Origin: an uncultured Eubacteriales bacterium
GTDB taxonomy: Bacteria > Bacillota > Clostridia > UBA1381 > UMGS1253
Assembly (NCBI GenBank): GCA_900550065.1
Contig: URQR01000005.1
Coordinates: forward strand, 1 to 30,566
Length of the DNA stretch: 30,566 nt
Direction: 5' to 3'
Below the pieces are notes generated by a model. That model saw only the letters and a program-made list of their open reading frames with translations. It was not told the origin of the DNA and made no database searches. This document shows, piece after piece, positions 9,328-17,673 of the stretch. Within the stretch, counting starts at the first letter, position 1. Every line of letters begins with the position of its first letter. A program made the position numbers and the translations under genes.

Positions 9328-9432
9328 AACCTCGCGAAGCGGGGATATTATGAGAGCCGCTTGCTCTATGAAGCAAAACCCGCCGCCTATAGAGGCAACC
9401 GCCTAAAAGGCGGGGGACATAGCAGCGAGGTT
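9328..9432 (+). ncRNA. Unidentified structured RNA candidate between cdsA and dxr
   Basis: AACCTCGC (9328-9335) and GCGAGGTT (9425-9432) close a 105-nt domain with eight perfect pairs. Inside are AAGCGG/CCGCTT (9337-9342 with 9357-9362) or, as an alternative, AGAGC/GCTCT (9353-9357 with 9363-9367). A second arm, CCCGCC/GGCGGG (9379-9384 with 9409-9414), encloses a GCCT-ATAG-AGGC hairpin and competes with CGCCT/AGGCG. Mutually exclusive helices are typical of riboswitches, but a palindromic intergenic repeat would look similar. It does not match any riboswitch, ribozyme or leader that I can recall. It ends 11 bases before the dxr ribosome binding site. Confidence 0.45.
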
Positions 9433-9458
9433 ATAGAACATAAGGGAAGGAAACCGAT

Positions 9459-10607
9459 ATGAAACACGCAATTACGATTTTAGGCTCGACCGGGTCGATT
9501 GGGACCCAGAGCCTCGACGTTGTGCGGCAAAATCCATCCTTGCAGGTATTGGGTCTATCCGCAAATCATAATATAGAGCTTCTCGAGGCGCAGGCGCGGG
9601 AATTTTCGCCGCGCCTTGTCTGCGTCTGTGACGAAGAAAAGGCAAAGGAATTAAAAATCCGGCTTGCTGATACGTCCGTGCGCGTTATATCCGGGGCGGA
9701 CGGCATGTGTGAGGCTGCGACGCTCGACGGCGCGGATACGGTACTGACCGCTGTAACGGGGATAGCAGGACTTTTCCCTACTATCGCCGCAATCAAAAGC
9801 GGAAAAAATATCGCGCTGGCGAATAAAGAGACATTAGTCGCAGCGGGCGAGCTTGTAACTGCGCTTGCAAAGCGGCACGGCGTGTCCCTTCTGCCGGTCG
9901 ACAGCGAGCACAGCGCGGTTTTCCAGTCGCTGGCAGGCCTGCGTGAAAAAAAACAGCGCAAAAAAATTATCCTGACTGCTTCAGGCGGGCCATTTTTCGG
10001 AAAAAAGCGGGAGGACTTAACCGTAATTACGCCGGAAATGGCGTTAAAGCACCCGAACTGGAACATGGGAGCAAAGGTTACAATTGACTCGTCGACGCTC
10101 GTCAACAAAGGTCTTGAAGTAATCGAGGCGCGATGGCTCTTTGACGCTGCGCCGGACGAAATCGACGTTGTGGTACACCCACAAAGCATTATCCACTCTA
10201 TGGTCGAGTTTGTCGACGGCTCTGTGATAGCACAGCTCGGTCTTCCGGATATGCGTCTGCCGATTGCGTATGCGCTGACATATCCGGACCGCGCGCCGCT
10301 AAGCGGGGAGACGCTCGACCTGACGAAAATCGGGACACTGACCTTTGCCGAACCAGATACCACCGCCTTCCCTGCCCTGCCGCTGGCGTACGAGGCCCTT
10401 AAAGCGGGCGGGACGATGTGTGCGGTCTACAACGGCGCGGACGAGGCGGCAGTGTCGCTGTTTTTACAGCGTAAGATTGACTATTTAGAAATCGCGTCCG
10501 TGATAGAAGGCGCCATGCGCGCATATACTAACACGGAGGCTGATACATTAGACGCGGTGCTCGGCGCGGACCGCTGGGCGCGCGAGTTTGTTTACAGCAA
10601 GGTATAA
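9459..10607 (+). CDS. dxr: 1-deoxy-D-xylulose 5-phosphate reductoisomerase
   Basis: DXR catalyses the committed step of the MEP isoprenoid pathway: NADPH-dependent rearrangement and reduction of DXP to MEP. The 382-residue protein has the NADPH loop GSTGSIGTQSLDVV (residues 9-22), the metal-binding PVDSEHSAVFQ, the flexible-loop region and NKGLEVIEARWLF with the second metal-ligand Glu pair, and the C-terminal helical domain. GGAAGGA at 9444-9450 precedes the ATG. It lies between cdsA and rseP, the usual Firmicute order, after a 154-bp gap containing the structured region. Confidence 0.97.
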   Translation: MKHAITILGSTGSIGTQSLDVVRQNPSLQVLGLSANHNIELLEAQAREFSPRLVCVCDEEKAKELKIRLADTSVRVISGADGMCEAATLDGADTVLTAVTGIAGLFPTIAAIKSGKNIALANKETLVAAGELVTALAKRHGVSLLPVDSEHSAVFQSLAGLREKKQRKKIILTASGGPFFGKKREDLTVITPEMALKHPNWNMGAKVTIDSSTLVNKGLEVIEARWLFDAAPDEIDVVVHPQSIIHSMVEFVDGSVIAQLGLPDMRLPIAYALTYPDRAPLSGETLDLTKIGTLTFAEPDTTAFPALPLAYEALKAGGTMCAVYNGADEAAVSLFLQRKIDYLEIASVIEGAMRAYTNTEADTLDAVLGADRWAREFVYSKV

Positions 10608-10636
10608 GCTTCGTAATTTCCAAAGGATGTGATGTT

Positions 10637-11797
10637 TTGTTAGGTGGGATATGGACAATAATCGTTTCAATATTGGTGTTCGCCGTCATGATTGCGATTC
10701 ATGAGTTTGGACATTTCAGCGCGGCGAAGCTGTTCGGCATCCGCGTCAACCAGTTTGCGATTGGCATGGGGCCCGTCATCTGGAAAAAGCAGGGCAAAGA
10801 AACACTCTATTCCCTGCGCGCAATCCCGATGGGCGGCTTCTGCCAGATGGAGGGCGAGGACGCCGCAAGCGACGACGAACGCTCCTTTGGCAAGGCCGCG
10901 TGGTGGAAGCGGTTTATTGTCGTCATCGCGGGCGCGACGCTCAATATCGTTTTGGGCTTCGTGATTTTTTTAATTCTCCAAGCACCAGTGTCGGAGGTCA
11001 ATACGACGGTGATCGACAGCATCGACGCCACGACAAACCTGTCCGGCTCAGCGTTTGCGCCGGGTGACGAAATTGTGAAGCTAGACAATACCACAATTCA
11101 TATTTATGAAGATTTACGCTTCTTTTTAGATCGTGTAACGGATAAGCCTGTCGAGGTGACGGCGCGGCGCGGCGGTGAGACAATTACGCAGACAATTACG
11201 CCTGTCAAACAGGATATTGTATACACTTATACACAGGATACGGTCGACGTGCGTATCCTGCACAACGGAACTGAGGTCGACCATCAGACGCACAGTGCGC
11301 CGGACACAGCGGAGTATCAGGACTATGTCGGAAAATCAGGCACGCAGACGTCGTATATTCTCGGCTTTGTGCCAAAGGCGCAGCCTATGACGTTCACGAC
11401 TGCAATCAGCCGTGCGTTCTACCTGACAATTTACAATATTAAAATCGTTTACATTTCGCTCTATGAGTTAATTCGGGGCAACGTACCGGCGACACAGGTA
11501 AGCGGCCCGGTCGGGATTATCAGCGTAATTGGGCAGGCGTCCCAGATGGACTGGACAGTACTGTTCAATCTTGTGGGGCTGCTGACAGTAAATTTAGGTA
11601 TTATGAACCTGCTGCCGATTCCTGCGCTCGACGGCTGCAAGCTGCTGATTATTTTGATTGAAGCAATTACGCGCAGGCGGCTGCCGCCCGAAAAGGAAGG
11701 CATTATCACACTTATTGGGTTTGCGCTTTTAATTATGGTGCTGATTTGGGCGACCTATAACGACGTCGTCCGGCTCTTCACCGGATGGCAGACGTAA
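10637..11797 (+). CDS. rseP: Site-2 intramembrane metalloprotease RseP
   Basis: RseP (RasP in Bacillus) is a membrane zinc protease that cuts transmembrane segments of anti-sigma factors and leftover signal peptides. The 386-residue protein has HEFGH (zinc ligands His22 and His26, catalytic Glu23) in its first membrane helix, a PDZ domain around residues 115-185 (FAPGDEIVKLDN), and the third zinc-ligand motif near the C-terminus, here IPALDGCKLL. The start is a TTG at 10637: AAAGGA lies ten bases upstream, and the nearby ATG and GTG run into a stop after four or five codons. ispG follows after 22 bp. Confidence 0.94.
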   Translation: MLGGIWTIIVSILVFAVMIAIHEFGHFSAAKLFGIRVNQFAIGMGPVIWKKQGKETLYSLRAIPMGGFCQMEGEDAASDDERSFGKAAWWKRFIVVIAGATLNIVLGFVIFLILQAPVSEVNTTVIDSIDATTNLSGSAFAPGDEIVKLDNTTIHIYEDLRFFLDRVTDKPVEVTARRGGETITQTITPVKQDIVYTYTQDTVDVRILHNGTEVDHQTHSAPDTAEYQDYVGKSGTQTSYILGFVPKAQPMTFTTAISRAFYLTIYNIKIVYISLYELIRGNVPATQVSGPVGIISVIGQASQMDWTVLFNLVGLLTVNLGIMNLLPIPALDGCKLLIILIEAITRRRLPPEKEGIITLIGFALLIMVLIWATYNDVVRLFTGWQT

Positions 11798-11819
11798 TTA
11801 CGGAAGGGGCTTACGTTGG

Positions 11820-12869
11820 ATGGATAAGAAAAAAACAAGGGCAGTCAGCGTCGGCGGCGTTTTGGTCGGCGGCGGGAACAGAATCAGCGTCCAGTCCATG
11901 ACAAATACGGACACACGCGACGCAGCGGCGACAGCGGCGCAAATTAACGCACTTGCGGCGGCCGGATGTGACATTGTGCGCGTCGCCGTACCGGACGAGG
12001 CGGCCGCGCGCGCAATTGCAGACATTAAACGGCAAATCAGCCTTCCGCTCGTTGTCGATATCCACTTCGACTACCGGCTGGCATTAATTTGTATGGAAAA
12101 CGGTGCCGACAAGGTCCGGATTAATCCGGGTAATATCGGCGATATGGATAAGGTGCGCGCGGTTTGCGACATGGCAAAGGAAAAGCATATTCCAATCCGT
12201 ATCGGCGTCAACGGCGGCTCGCTGGAAAAGCATTTGCTGCAAAAATACGGTACGCCGACGGCGCAGGCACTTGTCGAAAGTGCGCTCGGGCACGTAAAGC
12301 TGCTGGAGGAATGCGGCTTTTACGACACGGTTCTGTCGCTTAAAGCATCCGATGTGCCGACTATGATTGCGGCGTACCGTCTCGCACACGAGGCGTGCGA
12401 CTACCCGCTCCACCTCGGCGTAACCGAGGCCGGAACATATGAGAGCGGGATTGTAAAGTCTGCGGTCGGTATCGGCGCATTGTTGGCGGATGGTATCGGT
12501 GATACAATCCGCGTATCGCTCACGGACGACCCAGTGCGCGAAGTCAGCGCCGGGATTGAAATTTTAAAGGCGCTCGGTCTGCGCAAAAGCGGCGTAACGT
12601 TTGTGTCGTGCCCCACGTGCGGCAGGTGTCAGATTGAGCTGATTCAAATTGCGAACCGTGTCTATGAGCTGACAAAAAATCTTGATAAAGATATTAAAAT
12701 TGCGGTAATGGGCTGCGCAGTCAACGGGCCGGGTGAGGCACGCGACGCAGATATTGGGATCGCGGGCGGAAACGGCGAGGGACTTTTGTTCAAAAAGGGG
12801 GAAATTGTGCGCAAGGTGCCGCAGGACGACATCATAGACGCGCTTATGCAGGAAATCGAACAATTTTAA
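11820..12869 (+). CDS. ispG: 4-hydroxy-3-methylbut-2-enyl diphosphate synthase
   Basis: IspG (GcpE) converts MEcPP to HMBPP with a [4Fe-4S] cluster, the penultimate step of the MEP pathway. The 349-residue protein has the TIM-barrel start VQSMTNTDTRD, IDIHFDYRLAL-like VVDIHFDYR, and the cluster ligands CPTC (two Cys) plus the Cys of GCAVNGPGEA. It is the short bacterial form without the insert domain. GGAAGGGG lies about eleven bases before the ATG; the TTG four bases upstream is out of frame and stops at once. It completes the pair with dxr in the same operon. Confidence 0.96.
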   Translation: MDKKKTRAVSVGGVLVGGGNRISVQSMTNTDTRDAAATAAQINALAAAGCDIVRVAVPDEAAARAIADIKRQISLPLVVDIHFDYRLALICMENGADKVRINPGNIGDMDKVRAVCDMAKEKHIPIRIGVNGGSLEKHLLQKYGTPTAQALVESALGHVKLLEECGFYDTVLSLKASDVPTMIAAYRLAHEACDYPLHLGVTEAGTYESGIVKSAVGIGALLADGIGDTIRVSLTDDPVREVSAGIEILKALGLRKSGVTFVSCPTCGRCQIELIQIANRVYELTKNLDKDIKIAVMGCAVNGPGEARDADIGIAGGNGEGLLFKKGEIVRKVPQDDIIDALMQEIEQF

Positions 12870-12890
12870 GTAATCGGGAGGTCAGGCTAT

Positions 12891-13439
12891 ATGGAATTAT
12901 GGGATATTTATGACACAGGCCGGAACAAAACGGGCCGCACGATGGAGCGCGGCAGCGATTTTCCCGACGGGGCAATGCATTTAGTGGTACATATTTGTAT
13001 CTTTAACGCACAGGGCGAGATGCTGATACAGCAGCGCCAGCCGTTTAAGGAGGGCTGGTCCGGCATGTGGGATATTACAGTCGGCGGAAGCGCGGTTGCA
13101 GGCGACACGAGCCGTATGGCCGCGCACCGCGAGCTGCTCGAAGAACTCGGGCTCGACGTCGACTTTTCGGACAAGCTGCCCGCTCTGTCGCTCACCTTTA
13201 ACCACGGCTTTGACGACTATTACCTGATAGAGCAGGAAGTGGATTTCGCTGCGCTCAAGCTTCAGCCCGAAGAGGTCGCGGCAGTGCGCTGGGCCTCACA
13301 GGAGGAGATTTTGCAAATGATAGACAGCGGCGGCTTTATCCCCTACTATCCGGACCTTATCCGCCTGCTTTTTCAAATGCGTCAAGGGCTGGGCGCACGG
13401 TTTCGGCCGGACACGTCCTGCCCGGTACAAAAGAAATAG
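12891..13439 (+). CDS. NUDIX hydrolase, IPP-isomerase-like subfamily
   Basis: This 182-residue protein begins ELWDIYDTGRNKTGRT, the usual start of the YfcD/IPP-isomerase-like NUDIX group. It has the NUDIX box G(x5)D(x7)RELLEELGL at about residues 64-86. The first Glu of the standard box is Asp here; the REx2EE metal-binding Glu residues are intact. Relatives hydrolyse nucleoside diphosphate derivatives or isomerise isopentenyl-PP. The position directly after ispG (21 bp) and before polC (32 bp) would fit either a role in isoprenoid metabolism or nucleotide clean-up near DNA replication. The typical Cys and Glu active-site pair of true type I isomerase is not evident, so I do not call it Idi. 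Confidence 0.85.
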   Translation: MELWDIYDTGRNKTGRTMERGSDFPDGAMHLVVHICIFNAQGEMLIQQRQPFKEGWSGMWDITVGGSAVAGDTSRMAAHRELLEELGLDVDFSDKLPALSLTFNHGFDDYYLIEQEVDFAALKLQPEEVAAVRWASQEEILQMIDSGGFIPYYPDLIRLLFQMRQGLGARFRPDTSCPVQKK

Positions 13440-13471
13440 TTATCTAAGGAACGATTCAAAGGAGAATCAGC

Positions 13472-16400
13472 ATGACAAAAGTGAAAGACTTAATTGCGGA
13501 TTGCGACGAGTCCTTACGCGCAGTCGAGCTTTCCAAAATCAGTGTGAATAAAAAAATGCGGACAATGGCGCTGAAGGTGTCGGAGACGGCAGTGCTGACC
13601 GAACGCCAGCTTGTATCCTTAAAACACGCATTTAAACATAAATTCAATTTAGACGACGTAGTAGTCGATATCGCGCCGGTCAATGTTCTGACCGACGCGG
13701 CGCTCCGCCAGCAGAAGGCGCAAGAGGCGCTTATCAAGCAGTTTGAGGCACAGCGCGGCACTTCTACCGTAAGCGAAATCATCACCGGGCGCAAAATCAA
13801 GGGCACGCTCCTCCCCCTTACGGAGGTTACACCCGAAGCGGGGCGCGTACGGACCAGCGGGCAGATTTTTGCGGTCGAGTATTTACAGCGGCGCGACAAT
13901 TCGTGGATTGTGACGTTCGATATTACGGATAAAAAAACGTCGATTGCGGTCAAACTGTTCTGTGACCTTGCGCCGCGCAAAAATCAGGATGGCTCGTATG
14001 GCAAGCCGCGCGACAGCGCATCAAAGGAAAAGGTCGAAAAGCGGCTCAAGGTCGGCACATGGGTGTCGGTGTACGGCGACGTGGCGTACGACAAATATTC
14101 GCGCGACACAGTAATCACCGCCTACGACATTAACGAGCTGCCCGCGCCGGAGCCAAAAGAGGACAATGCGCCGGAAAAGCGCGTCGAATTACATATGCAT
14201 ACACAAATGTCCGCGATGGATGGTATCTCATCTGCGACGGATTTAATTTCCCGTGCGGCAAAGTGGGGACACAAGGCCGTCGCGGTCACAGACCACGGCG
14301 TTGTACAGGCGTTTCCGGAAGCGGCTAAGGCCGCAAAAAAGCACGGAATTAAGGTTATTTACGGCGTGGAGGGCTATGTCGTCGACGATAAGGCTGCGAT
14401 TGTATTTAACCAAAAGTCCTTTCCGCTAAAGGGCAGCTTCGTCGTGTTCGACCTTGAAACGACGGGGCTTTCGGCGGAAAAGAATTTTATTATTGAGATT
14501 GGTGCAGTCAAAATCGTAAATGGCGAGGTAGTCGACTCGTTTTCCACCTTTGTGGAGCCGCCCGTGCCGATTCCGCCGAAAATTACGGAGTTAACAAGTA
14601 TCACGGAGGCGATGGTAAAAGGCGCGCCGAAAGAGGATAAAGCTGTCAGCGACTTTATGAAATTCTGTGAAGGAAGTGTGCTTGTCGCGCACAACGCGCT
14701 GTTCGATACCGGCTTTATCCGAGCGAGCCTCGCGCGCCGCGGTGAAGCGTTTTCATATTGTTTTATTGACACAGTTGCGCTAAGCCGTAAGCTCTACCCC
14801 GAGCTAAAAAGTCACAGGTTAAACAGCCTTGCAAAGCATTTAAAGGTTAAGCTTGAGAATCATCACCGTGCGGTCGACGACGCACTCGCGACGGCACATA
14901 TTTTTAAGCATATGCTGCAAAAACTCTCCGATATGGACGTAGCGGATGTCGCAGAGCTGAACACATGCTTCGGCGACAAGGTAGATGTGCGCGGGATGCC
15001 GTCGCACCATATTATCGTACTGGCAAAAAATCCAGTCGGGCTCGAAAACCTGTACCGGTTGATTTCCGCGTCACATCTTGACCACTTTTATCGGACGCCG
15101 CGTATGCCAAAAAGCGTCATCAATAAGTTCCGGGAAGGACTGATCATCGGATCCGCCTGCGAGTCGGGCGAGCTGTATCAGGCCGTGTTCGGCGGGCGCA
15201 GCGAGCAGGAAATTGACGACATTGCGTCGTTTTACGACTATCTTGAAATCCAGCCGCTCGGCAACAACGAGTTTATGCTGCGAAACGGACAGGTGGACAG
15301 CAAAGAGGATTTGCAGGACATTAATAAAAAAATTATTGCACTCGGCAGAAAGCATAATAAGCTCACCGTCGCGACGGGCGACGTACACTTTTTAGACCCG
15401 GAGGACGAGGTGTTCCGCCGCGTGCTGATGGCGGGCAAGGGCTTCGACGATGCAGACTTTCAGGCACCGCTCTATCTGCGTACGACGGAGGAAATGCTAT
15501 CTGAGTTTGACTATTTAGACGAAAAGACGGCCTATGAGGTCGTTATCGAAAACCCGAACCGTATCAGCGATATGGTTGAGGAATTGCAGCCGGTGCGCTC
15601 CGGTACGTATCCGCCGAGCATCGACGGCGCGCAGGAGGACATCATCCGCATGTCGCACGATAAAGCAATTGAGATATACGGCGACCCGCTCCCACAGCTT
15701 GTCAAGGAACGGATGGATAAAGAGTTAAAATCCATTACGACGTACGGCTTTTCCGTTATGTATATGATTGCGCAGAAATTGGTAAGTAAATCGCTCTCCG
15801 ACGGGTATCTCGTCGGCTCGCGTGGGTCGGTCGGCTCGTCGTTTGTCGCGTTTTTGTCCGGTATCACGGAGGTAAACGCGCTTCCTGCGCACTATATCTG
15901 CAAAAACTGTAAACATCACGAATTTGACGAGAGCGGCACGGGTATTTCCGGCTGTGACCTGCCGGACAAAATCTGTCCGAACTGTGGGCAGCCGTACGCC
16001 AAAGACGGGCACGACATTCCGTTTGAGACTTTTTTGGGCTTTGAGGGCGACAAGGAGCCGGATATCGACTTAAATTTCTCCGGCGAGTATCAAAGTGTCG
16101 CGCACAAATTCACTGAGGAGCTGTTCGGCGAGGGGCACGTGTTCCGCGCCGGTACAATCGGTACGATTGCGGAAAAAACGGCATTCGGCTATGCGAAAAA
16201 ATACTTTGAGGAACGCTCGATCATTCCGCACAACTCGGAGCTCAAGCGCATTGCGCTCGGCTGTACGGGCGTAAAACGCACCACGGGCCAGCACCCGGGC
16301 GGCGTTATCATTGTACCGAAGGCGAACGACATTCACCAGTTCTGTCCGGTGCAGCATCCGGCTGATGATGCGGACAGCACAATTATTACGACGCACTTTG

Positions 16401-17491
16401 ACTACCACTCGATACACGATAACCTGTTAAAGCTCGACATTCTCGGACACGATGATCCGACAGTGATCCGTATGCTCGAGGATTTGACTGGACTTGACGC
16501 TAAGAAAATTCCGCTCGACGACAAAGAAACGCTGTCGCTGTTTTTAAACACCGACGCGCTCGGTGTAACACCGGACGAAATTGGCAGCGAAGTCGGAACG
16601 TTTGGCGTACCGGAGTTCGGGACGGAGTTCGTGCGTCAGATGCTAATTGACACGAAACCGACGAAGTTTTCCGAGCTTTTGCGTATTTCCGGTCTGTCGC
16701 ACGGCACAGACGTGTGGCTCAACAATGCGCAGGACTACATCCGCAGCGGCGAAATTGTGTTGTCTGAGGCCATTTGTACGCGTGACGATATCATGATTTA
16801 TCTCATGCATATGGGGCTTGCGCCAAAGCTGGCGTTTACCATCATGGAAAAGGTACGGAAGGGCAAGGGGTTGACGCCGGACGACGAGGCGGAGATGAAA
16901 GCGAACAACGTGCCGCAGTGGTACATTGATTCCTGCAACAAAATCAAATACATGTTCCCAAAGGCGCACGCCGTGGCATATGTCATGATGGCGTTCCGCA
17001 TTGCGTATTGTAAGGTGCACTACCCTATCGCCTACTACTGCGCATACTTTACGATTCGCGCGCTCGGCGCGTTCGACGCGCACTTGATGTGCCGCGGAAT
17101 GGCGACGGTGCTCGACGCAATGAAGGAAATCAAGCAGAATCCTGCTGCAACGCAGAAGGACAAGGATTTATATACGACGCTGGAGCTGTGCCGCGAGATG
17201 TACGCGCGCGGGTTCGAGTTTTTGCCTGTCGACTTATACGAGTCGGACGCAAAGGATTTTCTGCCCAAGGACGGGAAAATCCTTCCCCCGCTTTCGAGCC
17301 TGCCGAATGTCAGCATTGCGCAGGCGCAGGCCATCTGCGAGGAGCGCGCAAAGGGCGAGTTCCACTCGGTTGAGGACTTACACATGCGGACAAAAATCAG
17401 TAAAAACGCGCTCGACACACTCGAGCAAAACGGATGCTTTAAGGGTATTCCGGAGAGCAGTCAGATGTCTTTGGCGGATTTGCTGATGTAA
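13472..17491 (+). CDS. polC: DNA polymerase III alpha subunit, Gram-positive PolC type
   Basis: PolC is the main replicative polymerase of low-GC Gram-positives and carries its own proofreading exonuclease. The 1339-residue protein is about 100 residues shorter than the Bacillus enzyme, mainly in the N-terminal region. Domains in order: N-terminal domain, OB fold (about 100-230), PHP domain starting KRVELHMHTQMSAMDG, an inserted DEDDh exonuclease with FDLETTG (Asp327, Glu329) and HRAVDDA, the polymerase core with a four-cysteine zinc site starting CKNC near residue 810, and the catalytic EPDIDLNFSG (Asp864, Asp866). AAAGGAG precedes the ATG. It ends the housekeeping block at a strong terminator; the rimP-nusA-infB genes that often follow are absent here. 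Confidence 0.97.
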   Translation: MTKVKDLIADCDESLRAVELSKISVNKKMRTMALKVSETAVLTERQLVSLKHAFKHKFNLDDVVVDIAPVNVLTDAALRQQKAQEALIKQFEAQRGTSTVSEIITGRKIKGTLLPLTEVTPEAGRVRTSGQIFAVEYLQRRDNSWIVTFDITDKKTSIAVKLFCDLAPRKNQDGSYGKPRDSASKEKVEKRLKVGTWVSVYGDVAYDKYSRDTVITAYDINELPAPEPKEDNAPEKRVELHMHTQMSAMDGISSATDLISRAAKWGHKAVAVTDHGVVQAFPEAAKAAKKHGIKVIYGVEGYVVDDKAAIVFNQKSFPLKGSFVVFDLETTGLSAEKNFIIEIGAVKIVNGEVVDSFSTFVEPPVPIPPKITELTSITEAMVKGAPKEDKAVSDFMKFCEGSVLVAHNALFDTGFIRASLARRGEAFSYCFIDTVALSRKLYPELKSHRLNSLAKHLKVKLENHHRAVDDALATAHIFKHMLQKLSDMDVADVAELNTCFGDKVDVRGMPSHHIIVLAKNPVGLENLYRLISASHLDHFYRTPRMPKSVINKFREGLIIGSACESGELYQAVFGGRSEQEIDDIASFYDYLEIQPLGNNEFMLRNGQVDSKEDLQDINKKIIALGRKHNKLTVATGDVHFLDPEDEVFRRVLMAGKGFDDADFQAPLYLRTTEEMLSEFDYLDEKTAYEVVIENPNRISDMVEELQPVRSGTYPPSIDGAQEDIIRMSHDKAIEIYGDPLPQLVKERMDKELKSITTYGFSVMYMIAQKLVSKSLSDGYLVGSRGSVGSSFVAFLSGITEVNALPAHYICKNCKHHEFDESGTGISGCDLPDKICPNCGQPYAKDGHDIPFETFLGFEGDKEPDIDLNFSGEYQSVAHKFTEELFGEGHVFRAGTIGTIAEKTAFGYAKKYFEERSIIPHNSELKRIALGCTGVKRTTGQHPGGVIIVPKANDIHQFCPVQHPADDADSTIITTHFDYHSIHDNLLKLDILGHDDPTVIRMLEDLTGLDAKKIPLDDKETLSLFLNTDALGVTPDEIGSEVGTFGVPEFGTEFVRQMLIDTKPTKFSELLRISGLSHGTDVWLNNAQDYIRSGEIVLSEAICTRDDIMIYLMHMGLAPKLAFTIMEKVRKGKGLTPDDEAEMKANNVPQWYIDSCNKIKYMFPKAHAVAYVMMAFRIAYCKVHYPIAYYCAYFTIRALGAFDAHLMCRGMATVLDAMKEIKQNPAATQKDKDLYTTLELCREMYARGFEFLPVDLYESDAKDFLPKDGKILPPLSSLPNVSIAQAQAICEERAKGEFHSVEDLHMRTKISKNALDTLEQNGCFKGIPESSQMSLADLLM

Positions 17492-17525
17492 ATAAAAGCA
17501 GGCAAATGCCTGCTTTTATTTTTCC
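17491..17525 (+). terminator. Rho-independent terminator after polC
   Basis: AATAAAAGCAGGC (17491-17503) and GCCTGCTTTTATT (17508-17520) form a perfect 13-bp stem with a four-base loop and further Ts. The stem begins inside the stop codon of polC. Confidence 0.9.
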
Positions 17526-17605
17526 GGTTTTGAAAAAAGCCCTTGCCGTCAATTTCTTTCACAATAAAAAGTTAAGATAATACAAGTAAACCTTCATTTT
17601 TCCCC

Positions 17606-17651
17606 TTGACGCTTCGGATAAATATCGGTACGATTAGTAGCATAACTACTA
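17606..17651 (+). promoter_or_regulatory. Promoter and operator-like repeat of the GHL6-like gene
   Basis: TTGACG (17606-17611), a 17-base spacer and TACGAT (17629-17634) form a promoter. Directly after it the inverted repeat TAGTAG-CATAA-CTACTA (17635-17651) covers the expected transcription start. The rest of 17526-17605 holds nothing that I can name. Confidence 0.55.
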
Positions 17652-17673
17652 CATATGAACAGGAGTGATTCCC

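Noticed and set aside
9328..9432. Integron attC-like site
   Set aside because: The arms begin with AAC and end with GTT, but the flanking bases do not fit the RYYYAAC/GTTRRRY core sites and no integrase or cassette is present.
12891..13439. Naming the NUDIX gene idi
   Set aside because: The Cys and Glu active-site pair of true type I IPP isomerase cannot be placed, and related NUDIX proteins have other functions.
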